DNA from: Ectobacillus polymachus
Lineage (GTDB): Bacteria; Bacillota; Bacilli; Bacillales; Bacillaceae_G
Assembly (NCBI RefSeq): GCF_048159605.1
Contig: NZ_JBLREB010000003.1
Location: 173,666-237,665, forward strand
Direction: 5' to 3'
Length of the DNA: 64,000 bases
In this document: in pieces, positions 9,290 through 15,828 of the stretch
Numbering within the stretch: the stretch's first letter is position 1
How the letters are laid out: each line of letters begins with the position of its first letter
Made by a program: the position numbers and the translations under genes
Notes under the pieces: model-generated
Database searches by the model: none
What the model was told of the DNA's origin: nothing
The model's input: the letters and a program-made list of their open reading frames with translations, nothing else

Positions 9290-9361
9290 ATGAAAACAAC
9301 ATCAATGTGTTGTGTAGCAATTTTATTTTTAAACGAATCGACCAAATGGCGGGAGTGCTGA
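9290..9361 (+). CDS. 23-aa leader peptide upstream of yrzI
   Basis: A short ORF with a strong AAAAGGAGG site. The ATG at 9290 has good spacing; another ATG lies at 9284. The peptide begins MKTTSMCCVAIL and ends WREC. Its stop codon falls inside the 5' arm of a long RNA stem that encloses two terminator hairpins, as expected if translation of the leader influences folding. I do not recognise a family. It may itself be functional, as small peptides in yrzI transcripts can be. Confidence 0.5.
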   Translation: MKTTSMCCVAILFLNESTKWREC

Positions 9362-9387
9362 AATTGCACAAATCCTTTTAAAATTAC

Positions 9388-9420
9388 GCCGTAGGGACGA
9401 TTCGTTGCCTGCGGCTTTTT
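9388..9420 (+). terminator. First leader terminator
   Basis: GCCGTAGG and CCTGCGGC form an 8-bp stem with one G-U pair, followed directly by TTTTT. It lies between the leader ORF and yrzI. Confidence 0.7.
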
Positions 9421-9427
9421 CATGTCT

Positions 9428-9463
9428 AAACCGCAGGTACTTACATGTCCCTGCGGTTTTTTT
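9428..9463 (+). terminator. Second leader terminator
   Basis: AAACCGCAGG and CCTGCGGTTT form a 10-bp stem followed by a T run. It is strong and lies just ahead of the yrzI ribosome site. Confidence 0.8.
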
Positions 9464-9505
9464 GTGCAATTTTCAGGAAATACAGTGAAAAAGGGAGGTG
9501 GGACT

Positions 9506-9640
9506 ATGCGATTACAACTGCTTATTTTTACGATCACGATTGAGAAACGAGAACGTAAGATTGAAGAATACCAGTACGATCAATATGTAAAGCAGAAGAT
9601 GGATGAACTAAAAGATCGTTACCTATTCTTCAATCTGTAA
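9506..9640 (+). CDS. yrzI: YrzI-family small protein
   Basis: 44 aa, preceded by AAGGGAGGTG. The hydrophobic start (MRLQLLIFTITI), the EKRERKIEEYQYDQ segment and the charged KMDELKDRY tail match the pattern and length of the YrzI small-protein family of Bacillus. In B. subtilis the yrzI transcript carries several very short ORFs and is a target of the ribosome-associated RNase Rae1; this gene is likewise flanked by two tiny ORFs. The family's molecular role is not settled. Assignment rests on memory of the pattern, not on a search. Confidence 0.65.
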   Translation: MRLQLLIFTITIEKRERKIEEYQYDQYVKQKMDELKDRYLFFNL

Positions 9641-9675
9641 AGAATTGAATAAATCGAAAAGAAAGGAGAGATAAG

Positions 9676-9741
9676 ATGAACAGAATACGAATGATGTGTC
9701 GTTTAGCAACAGTATGGATTATAGAGGTAGATTCTGGATAG
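9676..9741 (+). CDS. 21-aa peptide downstream of yrzI
   Basis: A short ORF with a strong GAAAGGAGAG site 7 bases before ATG. The peptide begins MNRIRMMCRL and ends EVDSG. Its last codons (V-D-S-G-stop) and the following terminator are repeated near 17230, where the rest of the ORF is missing. No family is recognised; it could be a translated companion of yrzI. Confidence 0.45.
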   Translation: MNRIRMMCRLATVWIIEVDSG

Positions 9742-9804
9742 TAAAAGAAGAAACGGCAAACCACAGGTCAATTGACCCTGTGGTTTGTTCTTTTATAGGA
9801 AATT
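9727..9804 (+). repeat. Left copy of a 7.5-kb-spaced imperfect direct repeat
   Basis: It runs from GTAGATTCTGG through a terminator hairpin to AGGAAATTT. A second copy at 17230-17327 shares GTAGATTCTGG, TAGTAAAA, GCAAACCACAG, TGACCCTGTGGTTTGTTC and AGG-GAAATTT, with an extra stretch of about 18 bases inside. The two copies bracket the deoxyribonucleoside cluster. Confidence 0.7.
9758..9794. terminator. Terminator between the small-ORF cluster and the TrmB-like gene
   Basis: CAAACCACAGGTC and GACCCTGTGGTTTG form a long stem with T-rich flanks. It serves the yrzI cluster on the plus strand and possibly the convergent regulator gene on the minus strand. Confidence 0.8.
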
Positions 9805-9806
9805 TT

Positions 9807-10571
9807 TTAATAACGCAGTCGTAATAAAAGAGGTTTTATATCTTTATCGTTCATTAACTGTTCCTCATATTTTGATGCGATTTTTGCTAATGCGACATCA
9901 TGATAGAAAAATTCAGAAAAAAATTTAACAAATGGCTTCGATTTGGTGATCATCGCCTGCCATGAATTATTATCAGCACCGACAAATAAAATAGTATTAT
10001 CATCAATAATCATTAAGCGATACTTTTCTAAGCTCCGATGTTCTTCAATTGGAGATATAGTATATAGGGTGGATAGCCCTGTTTTTTCTTGTAAATCTCC
10101 GACAATGAGTGCCTCTACCTTGACACCGGTTTGTTCCTTTTCCATTAATAATGGTAAATAATGATAGAATTCTTCTTTCCATAAAGAAATTTGAATCGAA
10201 TGCTTTGCTTCTAGTAGAAGTTGTTTACTTTCGAGCTGGATAGAAGAATCATCCTTTAAATTCCACACACGATCATCAATCACTATTTTTTTAAATGTAT
10301 TGTTTTTCAAATGATTGATATTTGCCTGAAATTCTTTGGTTAACTTATTTATAACAAGTTTTAAAGGTAAGACAGTATAGAGTTTTTTCTTTTCTGATAC
10401 AGAGTTTAGAACGATTCCTTTTTCAATCATTCGAGAAAGTACTTCATATACCTTTGCTTTTGGAACTCCGGAATATTTTACAATAAGTGTAGCATCGAGC
10501 GGCTCCTCGCACGATGAAAGAACCTCGTATACTTTGCTTTCGTTTTGTGAAAACCCAAACTTTTGTAGCAT
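9807..10571 (-). CDS. TrmB-family transcriptional regulator
   Basis: 254 aa. An N-terminal winged helix-turn-helix of TrmB type (GFSQNESKVYEVL, then PKAKVYEVLSRMIEKG, about residues 5-70), a short coiled linker near 75-100, and a C-terminal PLD-like effector-binding region (about 105-250) match sugar-sensing TrmB proteins. It is divergent from pdp-deoC-cdd across a 650-bp intergenic region with two promoter-like sites and two palindromes, so it probably senses a nucleoside or deoxyribose phosphate and controls that operon. It is not DeoR, the usual Bacillus regulator of such genes. Confidence 0.8.
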   Translation of the reverse strand: MLQKFGFSQNESKVYEVLSSCEEPLDATLIVKYSGVPKAKVYEVLSRMIEKGIVLNSVSEKKKLYTVLPLKLVINKLTKEFQANINHLKNNTFKKIVIDDRVWNLKDDSSIQLESKQLLLEAKHSIQISLWKEEFYHYLPLLMEKEQTGVKVEALIVGDLQEKTGLSTLYTISPIEEHRSLEKYRLMIIDDNTILFVGADNNSWQAMITKSKPFVKFFSEFFYHDVALAKIASKYEEQLMNDKDIKPLLLRLRY

Positions 10572-10877
10572 AATTTTAACCTCTTTTATAAAAAATAAAT
10601 ATTCAAAAAATTACCTTTTTTATTCATTTCACAGTATAGATTTATCATATTTGATTATTAATGTTTTGTAAATTTTTTTTCTCTTGTTCCACAAACACAC
10701 CCGATTGCTTTACACGTTGCAATTAATATTGATGAGTGAATAGTAGATTTTCTCCTTTTATATCTTGTTTTATTGCTCTTTCTGCACTTTAATAGGTGCT
10801 AATTCTCGTTCAGTAGGGAGTTTATTATTAGCTTTATAACAACAATTCTTCAATTTTGTGAACAAGTCTATCTCCAC

Positions 10878-10906
10878 TTTACACATTAGGTTATTACTGA
10901 TATAGT
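10878..10906 (+). promoter_or_regulatory. Candidate promoter P1 of the nucleoside operon
   Basis: TTTACA, a 17-base spacer and TATAGT. A palindrome begins two bases after the -10 box, a position from which a bound repressor would block the promoter. Confidence 0.45.
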
Positions 10907-10908
10907 AA

Positions 10909-10927
10909 CCATATAATTAATATATGG
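10909..10927. promoter_or_regulatory. Palindrome CCATATA-N5-TATATGG
   Basis: Perfect 7-bp arms immediately downstream of candidate promoter P1 in the region between the divergent TrmB-like regulator and pdp. It is a candidate operator for that regulator; there is no direct proof. Confidence 0.45.
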
Positions 10928-11013
10928 ATATAACTTTTATAGCTGTTATACCATAAATTATATAAATTTTTATAGAAGGAAGATGAGAAAGTCATTTACC
11001 GCGCATTCTTTAT

Positions 11014-11027
11014 GTGAAATGTTTCAC
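11014..11027. promoter_or_regulatory. Palindrome GTGAAA-N2-TTTCAC
   Basis: Perfect 6-bp arms, six bases upstream of the cre box and just ahead of promoter P2. It is a second candidate operator for the nucleoside operon. Confidence 0.45.
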
Positions 11028-11032
11028 TGAAT

Positions 11033-11046
11033 TGTAAGCGTTGACA
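11033..11046 (+). promoter_or_regulatory. CcpA cre box
   Basis: TGTAAGCGTTGACA matches the Bacillus cre consensus TGWAANCGNTNWCA at every position. It overlaps the -35 box of promoter P2, so CcpA binding should repress the operon when preferred sugars are present. Confidence 0.8.
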
Positions 11047-11069
11047 AAACTGGTGTATATCTGGATAAT
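11041..11069 (+). promoter_or_regulatory. Promoter P2 of the nucleoside operon
   Basis: A consensus TTGACA, a 17-base spacer and GATAAT, about 155 bases ahead of pdp. The -35 box lies within the cre box. Confidence 0.65.
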
Positions 11070-11225
11070 GTTCTGGATAAAGTTAATTAAGGCAGCCCTA
11101 CTTATTAATTAGTTGCTGCAGGGACAAGGATGCAACCATATAGTTTGCTAAAGAATTTGGATAACTAGTAATGGATGGTAAGTACATCAGCAAAATACTT
11201 CTATTAAAATTTAGGAGGAAATCAT

Positions 11226-12527
11226 ATGAGAATGGTTGACATTATTGAAAAAAAGCGTAATGGGTTTGAATTAACCAAAGAGGAAATTCAATTTTTAATA
11301 AAAGGATTTACAAAGGGTGACATCCCTGACTATCAAATGTCTGCATTTTCCATGGCAGTATTTTTCAAAGGGATGACAAAAGAAGAACGCGTCAATTTGA
11401 CTGAAGCGATGGTTCAATCCGGCGACCAAATTGATCTCTCTGCTATTGAAGGAATAAAAGTAGATAAACATAGTACAGGAGGTGTCGGTGATACAACGAC
11501 TCTTGTATTGGCACCGCTTGTTGCTTCTCTTGGGGTACCTGTCGCTAAAATGTCAGGAAGAGGCCTTGGACATACCGGTGGAACCATTGACAAATTGGAA
11601 TCCGTCAAAGGATTTCATGTCGAAATTACAAATGACGAGTTTATCAATTTAGTGAATACGAATAAAATTGCGGTGATAGGTCAAAGTGCAAATTTAACAC
11701 CAGCAGATAAAAAGTTGTACGCATTAAGGGATGTAACTGCAACAGTTGATTCTATTCCGCTTATTGCCAGCTCGATCATGTGTAAGAAAATTGCAGCAGG
11801 TGCAGATGCGATTGTTCTTGATGTTAAAACCGGCAACGGGGCTTTCATGAAAAAACTCGATGATGCGAAAGAATTAGCACATGCTATGGTTGACATCGGA
11901 AATGGCGTTGGACGCAAAACAAAAGCAATTATCTCAGATATGAACCAGCCGCTTGGATTTGCAGTAGGAAACGCTTTAGAAGTGAAAGAAGCCATTGACA
12001 CGCTCCAAGGACACGGACCTGAAGATTTACATGAACTTTGTTTAACACTAGGAAGTCATATGCTTGTTTCAGCAGAAAAAGCAGCTAATTTGGATCAAGC
12101 CCGTGAAATGTTAGAAGAATCAATGAGAAATGGTAAAGCAATTCAAACATTTAAAACATTCCTTGCTGCCCAAGGCGGAGATGCTTCTGTTGTTGATGAT
12201 CCTTCTAGGCTTCCGGTAGCTGCATATAAGATTGAAGTTCCAGCAAAAACTACAGGCTACGTTGCTGAAATACAAGCAGAGGAGATTGGAATCGCTGCTA
12301 TGATGCTAGGAGCTGGACGGGTTACAAAAGAATCTGTAATCGATTTAGCTGTAGGCGTAATGCTTCATAAGAAAGTTGGCGATTACGTGCAAGCTGGAGA
12401 TACTCTGGTAACGATTCATAGCAATCAAGAAAATGTTGCAGAAGTTATCGAAAAAATTTATTCCGCTTATACACTTGTTCAGGAAAAAGTATCGAAACCA
12501 ACACTAATTTATACTGAAATTCATTAA
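11226..12527 (+). CDS. pdp: Pyrimidine-nucleoside phosphorylase
   Basis: 433 aa, equal to the Bacillus Pdp length. It phosphorolyses thymidine, uridine and deoxyuridine to base plus (deoxy)ribose-1-phosphate. Family marks are VDKHSTGGVGDTTTL near residue 80, SGRGLGHTGGTIDKLE near 110, and the C-terminal domain from about residue 340. An ideal AGGAGG site precedes the ATG. It is the first gene of pdp-deoC-cdd-transporter-channel-deoB, preceded by a cre-controlled promoter. The AT-rich codon use differs somewhat from the B12 genes. Confidence 0.95.
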   Translation: MRMVDIIEKKRNGFELTKEEIQFLIKGFTKGDIPDYQMSAFSMAVFFKGMTKEERVNLTEAMVQSGDQIDLSAIEGIKVDKHSTGGVGDTTTLVLAPLVASLGVPVAKMSGRGLGHTGGTIDKLESVKGFHVEITNDEFINLVNTNKIAVIGQSANLTPADKKLYALRDVTATVDSIPLIASSIMCKKIAAGADAIVLDVKTGNGAFMKKLDDAKELAHAMVDIGNGVGRKTKAIISDMNQPLGFAVGNALEVKEAIDTLQGHGPEDLHELCLTLGSHMLVSAEKAANLDQAREMLEESMRNGKAIQTFKTFLAAQGGDASVVDDPSRLPVAAYKIEVPAKTTGYVAEIQAEEIGIAAMMLGAGRVTKESVIDLAVGVMLHKKVGDYVQAGDTLVTIHSNQENVAEVIEKIYSAYTLVQEKVSKPTLIYTEIH

Positions 12528-12544
12528 TTTGGAGGAATAATAAC

Positions 12545-13219
12545 ATGTCCGTAAATTTAGCTAAAATGATTGATCATACATTATTAAAAGCAAATGCCAC
12601 AAAGGCTGAAGTAATGAAATTGCTTGAAGAAGCAAAAAAATATCAGTTTGCCTCAGTTTGTATCAATCCAACTTGGGTCAAAACAGCTGCAGAATATCTT
12701 CATGATACACCGGAGGTAAAAGTCTGTACTGTCATTGGTTTCCCGCTCGGAGCAACGACACCAGAAGTAAAAGCATTTGAAACGAAAGATGCGATTGAAA
12801 ATGGTGCAGATGAAGTAGATATGGTTATCAATATCGGTGCATTAAAGGATCAACAGTATGATTTGGTTGAAAAAGATATTAAAGCAGTAGTAGATGCAGC
12901 GAAAGGCAAAGCCTTGGTAAAAGTCATTATTGAAACATGCTTGTTAACAGATGAAGAAAAAGTAAAAGTCTGCCAGTTAGCCGTTTCAGCTGGAACCGAC
13001 TTTGTGAAAACATCAACTGGATTTTCTACTGGCGGTGCGACGGTCGAAGATGTCGCATTAATGAGAAAAACTGTCGGTCCAGAAATAGGTGTAAAAGCTT
13101 CTGGAGGCGTTAGAAGCTTAGAAGATGCAGAAGCAGTGGTCAAAGCAGGTGCCAATCGAATTGGGGCAAGTTCAGGTGTGAAAATCATCAACGGGCAAAC
13201 TTCATCATCTTCTTATTAA
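12545..13219 (+). CDS. deoC: Deoxyribose-phosphate aldolase
   Basis: 224 aa. It cleaves 2-deoxyribose-5-phosphate to acetaldehyde and glyceraldehyde-3-phosphate. The Schiff-base lysine is Lys155 in FVKTSTGF and the proton-relay lysine Lys184 in VKASGGVR. GGAGG lies 8 bases before the ATG and 17 bases separate it from pdp. Together with Pdp and DeoB it brings deoxynucleosides into glycolysis. Confidence 0.96.
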   Translation: MSVNLAKMIDHTLLKANATKAEVMKLLEEAKKYQFASVCINPTWVKTAAEYLHDTPEVKVCTVIGFPLGATTPEVKAFETKDAIENGADEVDMVINIGALKDQQYDLVEKDIKAVVDAAKGKALVKVIIETCLLTDEEKVKVCQLAVSAGTDFVKTSTGFSTGGATVEDVALMRKTVGPEIGVKASGGVRSLEDAEAVVKAGANRIGASSGVKIINGQTSSSSY

Positions 13220-13231
13220 TAAAAAGCAGGA

Positions 13232-13252
13232 GGCTGGCCAGCTAGGTCAGCC
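13232..13252 (+). other. Intergenic hairpin between deoC and cdd
   Basis: GGCTGGCC and GGTCAGCC form an 8-bp stem with one G-U pair. AGCA and TGCT further out may extend it across unpaired bases. There is no T run, so it may act in mRNA stability or processing instead of full termination. Confidence 0.5.
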
Positions 13253-13297
13253 AAAATGCTTTATATTATTTTAATAAAAATTATGAAAGGAGAATGA

Positions 13298-13699
13298 ATG
13301 ATGGATATTCAAACATTAATTGCTCAAGCAATCGAAGCTAGAAAACAAGCTTATGCTCCCTATTCAAACTTTCAAGTCGGCGCAGCAATCTTAACAAAAA
13401 ATAACGAAGTCTTTCTTGGGTGTAATATCGAAAATGCCTCCTATGGGTTAACCAACTGTGCAGAAAGAACGGCTATCTTTAAGGCAGTTTCTGAAGGAGA
13501 AAAAGAAATAAAAGCAATTGTTATTGTTGGTGATACAGATGATCCTATTTCACCTTGTGGAGCCTGCCGCCAAGTAATGGCTGAATTTTGTGATGAAAAC
13601 ACAAAAATAATTTTAACGAATTTAAAAGGTGATAGTGTCGAAACAACCATTAATGAACTGCTCCCTGGTTTCTTTTCTTCAAAGGATTTAAAAAAATAA
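13298..13699 (+). CDS. cdd: Cytidine deaminase
   Basis: 133 aa, homotetrameric type. It deaminates cytidine and deoxycytidine to the uridines that Pdp then splits. Zinc and proton-transfer residues are Cys54 and Glu56 in NCAERTA, plus Cys87 and Cys90 in PCGACRQ. AAAGGAGA precedes two consecutive ATGs, either of which may be used. It frees ammonia in the same operon that holds an AmiS/UreI-type channel. Confidence 0.95.
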   Translation: MMDIQTLIAQAIEARKQAYAPYSNFQVGAAILTKNNEVFLGCNIENASYGLTNCAERTAIFKAVSEGEKEIKAIVIVGDTDDPISPCGACRQVMAEFCDENTKIILTNLKGDSVETTINELLPGFFSSKDLKK

Positions 13700-13771
13700 G
13701 TTTTATAAATTGAAAGCGAATACAATGGCGAATTTAAAAATTTTTGATTACAACATGTGGAGGAGACAACG

Positions 13772-14950
13772 ATGAAATACATTATTGCCATTATCGGATT
13801 ACTTGTTGTTTTTGGACTAGCTTACTTAGCAAGCAATAATCGTAAAGGTATTAAACTAAAACCAATTATTCTTATGGTCATTATTCAATTAATATTATCA
13901 AGTATATTATTAAATACAACATTTGGTTTAGTATTGATTCAAGGATTTGCCGGAGTGTTTAGTAAATTATTAGATTATGCAGGTAGTGGGGTAAACTTTG
14001 TGTTTGGAGGACTCTTGAATAAAGGAGATTACTCGTTCTTCCTCGGGGTCCTACTTCCAATTATATTTATTTCTGTGTTAATAGGTATATTTCAATATTT
14101 GAAGATCCTTCCGTTTTTAATGAAAGGTATTGGTTTCTTGCTAAGTAAAGTGAATGGAATGGGGAAATTGGAGTCTTACAATGCTGTGGCTTCCGCAATG
14201 GTTGGTCAGTCTGAAGTATTTATTACAGTGAAAAAGCAACTCGGTCAGTTGCCTCCAAATCGCTTATACACATTGTGTGCATCAGCGATGTCAACGGTAT
14301 CGATGTCGATTGTCGGTGCTTATATGACCATGATTGAACCAAAATATGTAGTTACCGCACTTGTCATTAACTTATTTGGCGGATTTATCATCAGTTCCAT
14401 TATTAATCCATACACGGTCGAAGCAAGTGAGGATATTCTTGAAATCAAGGAAGAAAAACAAAGCTTTTTTGAAATGCTAGGGGAATATATTATAGATGGA
14501 TTTAAAGTAGCAGTCATTGTTGGTGCAATGTTAGTTGGATTTGTGGCATTAATGGCAGCCATTAATGATATTTTTACTTTACTTTTCCATATTTCATTCC
14601 AACAGATTTTAGGATATATCTTTGCGCCTGTTGCATTTATTATGGGTATCCCATTTTCAGAGGCTGTACAAGCAGGTGGTATTATGGCCACTAAGCTTGT
14701 AACAAATGAGTTTGTAGCGATGATGGATTTATCAAAAATAGCTCATACGTTTACTCCTCGTACATTAGGTATTATTTCAGTCTTCCTAGTATCATTTGCC
14801 AACTTCTCATCTATTGGCATTATTGCTGGAGCAGTAAAAAGCCTAAATGAGAAAAAAGGAAACGTTGTTGCCAAATTTGGTTTAAAACTATTATATGGAG
14901 CAACTTTAGTTAGTGTATTAACTGCAGTAATTGTAAGCATTGTATTATAA
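13772..14950 (+). CDS. Concentrative nucleoside transporter (NupC/CNT family)
   Basis: 392 aa from the ATG after GTGGAGGAGA; the GTG at 13757 lies inside that ribosome site and is rejected. The protein has about 8-10 hydrophobic segments. The CNT signature MVGQSEVFITVKKQLGQLP (about residues 145-165), NLFGGFIISSIINPY and FANFSSIGIIAGA are present. It imports nucleosides with protons or sodium and supplies the pdp-deoC-cdd enzymes. Confidence 0.93.
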   Translation: MKYIIAIIGLLVVFGLAYLASNNRKGIKLKPIILMVIIQLILSSILLNTTFGLVLIQGFAGVFSKLLDYAGSGVNFVFGGLLNKGDYSFFLGVLLPIIFISVLIGIFQYLKILPFLMKGIGFLLSKVNGMGKLESYNAVASAMVGQSEVFITVKKQLGQLPPNRLYTLCASAMSTVSMSIVGAYMTMIEPKYVVTALVINLFGGFIISSIINPYTVEASEDILEIKEEKQSFFEMLGEYIIDGFKVAVIVGAMLVGFVALMAAINDIFTLLFHISFQQILGYIFAPVAFIMGIPFSEAVQAGGIMATKLVTNEFVAMMDLSKIAHTFTPRTLGIISVFLVSFANFSSIGIIAGAVKSLNEKKGNVVAKFGLKLLYGATLVSVLTAVIVSIVL

Positions 14951-14966
14951 TTAGAAAAAAGCAAAT

Positions 14967-15012
14967 AGGAGGGGAAATGTTGTGAGAAAAGCTTTTCACA
15001 ACTAACGATATG
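14967..15012 (+). promoter_or_regulatory. Hairpin between Shine-Dalgarno and start codon of the AmiS/UreI gene
   Basis: AGGAGGGG (14967-14974) is followed by a 24-base inverted repeat GTTGTGAGAA...TTTTCACAAC (14979-15002; ten pairs, one of them G-U) and then by ATG 15010, which has no other ribosome site. Folding the hairpin would bring the Shine-Dalgarno to about 11 bases from the ATG. A minimal ORF ATG-TTG-TGA (14977-14985) starts right after the Shine-Dalgarno. Either the hairpin bridges the gap or the mini-ORF primes reinitiation. Confidence 0.6.
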
Positions 15013-15633
15013 AGTTACGTTGGATTATTTCTTTCAGGTGCCGTATTATTTCTTAATAGTCTGATGTTAGCAGGAAAAGCAGAAGCAAAAAGTGTTGGGA
15101 TTTTTAATCTTTTTGTAGGAGTTATTCAAGTGATTATTCCATTTTATTTAATCATGACTCCTGGACAAAATAATTGGGATCTATATAATGATGCGTCTAT
15201 CTTTTTATTTGGTTTAACCTATTTATATGTTGGGGTTACCGCATTAAAAGGGCTTGATGGCAGGGGGCTCGGCTGGTTTTGTTTATGGGTGGCTATTGTT
15301 GCAGTCATGTATACATTTACAGCAATGATTCACTTCCATGATGTTGTCAGTACCATAACATGGGCAATGTGGGCGTTTCTATGGTTCTTATTCTTTTTAT
15401 CCAATTCACTCCAAAAGAAAATTGATCATTATATAAGCATTGTTGCTTTTGTACAGTCTTGGGTAACCTTAACCATGCCAGCTTTGTTTTACTTTTTTGG
15501 TGTCTGGAGTACACCGATTGTTGAAAAAGCTTGGAGTCTTGTTTTAATTGCTTCTAGTTTTTATTTTATTATCCTTTTCTATAAATTAAGGGTTTCACTA
15601 TCGGTGTCTAGTTTAGAAAATAGAATGGAATAA
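15010..15633 (+). CDS. AmiS/UreI-family channel protein
   Basis: 207 aa with six or seven hydrophobic segments. The N-terminus (YVGLFLSGAVLFLNSLMLAGKAEAKSVG), the IIPFYLIM segment and FGLTYLYVGV resemble the AmiS/UreI family, which includes the proton-gated urea channel of Helicobacter and amide transporters. No urease or amidase gene is present. It lies within the deoxyribonucleoside operon, an unexpected place, so its substrate here (ammonia, urea, an amide or another small polar product) is open. Translation initiation looks unusual because of an intervening hairpin. Confidence 0.82.
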   Translation: MSYVGLFLSGAVLFLNSLMLAGKAEAKSVGIFNLFVGVIQVIIPFYLIMTPGQNNWDLYNDASIFLFGLTYLYVGVTALKGLDGRGLGWFCLWVAIVAVMYTFTAMIHFHDVVSTITWAMWAFLWFLFFLSNSLQKKIDHYISIVAFVQSWVTLTMPALFYFFGVWSTPIVEKAWSLVLIASSFYFIILFYKLRVSLSVSSLENRME

Positions 15634-15667
15634 TAAAAAAAGACGACTTTTTTTCACTATTTAAGGG

Positions 15668-15753
15668 AAGTAAGATCCCTACTTCAAGCCTTAAGAGAAA
15701 TCAAAGAAGGATAAATGGGGGATAACTGCCCATAAAGGTAGGAGGTCTTACTT
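15668..15753 (+). other. Structured RNA element upstream of deoB
   Basis: An outer stem AAGTAAGA/TCTTACTT and a second stem CCTAC/GTAGG, extendable by two pairs, enclose two possible hairpins (CCTT..AAGG and TGGG..CCCA), a junction-like fold. Alternative pairing GAAGTA/TACTTC (15668-15686 area) would break the outer stem. It does not match any riboswitch consensus I know, including the purine types. It lies between the AmiS-like gene and deoB. Confidence 0.5.
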
Positions 15754-15784
15754 TTCGGAATTTTCACTTTATTATCGAAAAAAC

Positions 15785-15812
15785 TATGCATATTTTTACT
15801 GAAATATGCATA
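15785..15812. promoter_or_regulatory. 11-bp perfect inverted repeat just before deoB
   Basis: TATGCATATTT and AAATATGCATA are separated by six bases, ending 4 bases before the GAGGGG ribosome site of deoB. It could be an operator or an mRNA hairpin limiting deoB translation. Confidence 0.55.
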
Positions 15813-15828
15813 TATGAGGGGATAAAAG

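Larger units (their letters stand above)
9358..9476 (+). promoter_or_regulatory. Leader RNA with a long-range stem and alternative terminator hairpins
   Basis: CTGAAATTGCACAAA (9358-9372) pairs with TTTGTGCAATTTTCAG (9461-9476) with one bulged base, enclosing two GC-rich hairpins. Hairpin 1 pairs GCCGTAGG with CCTGCGGC; hairpin 2 pairs AAACCGCAGG with CCTGCGGTTT. The 3' arm of hairpin 1 (CCTGCGG) can also pair with the 5' arm of hairpin 2 (CCGCAGG), so the two folds are mutually exclusive. The leader ORF stop is in the 5' arm. This looks like an attenuator controlling yrzI; the signal is unknown. Confidence 0.6.

Noticed and set aside
15664..15757. Purine, 2'-dG or preQ1 riboswitch before deoB
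   Set aside because: The conserved core sequences of those classes are absent.
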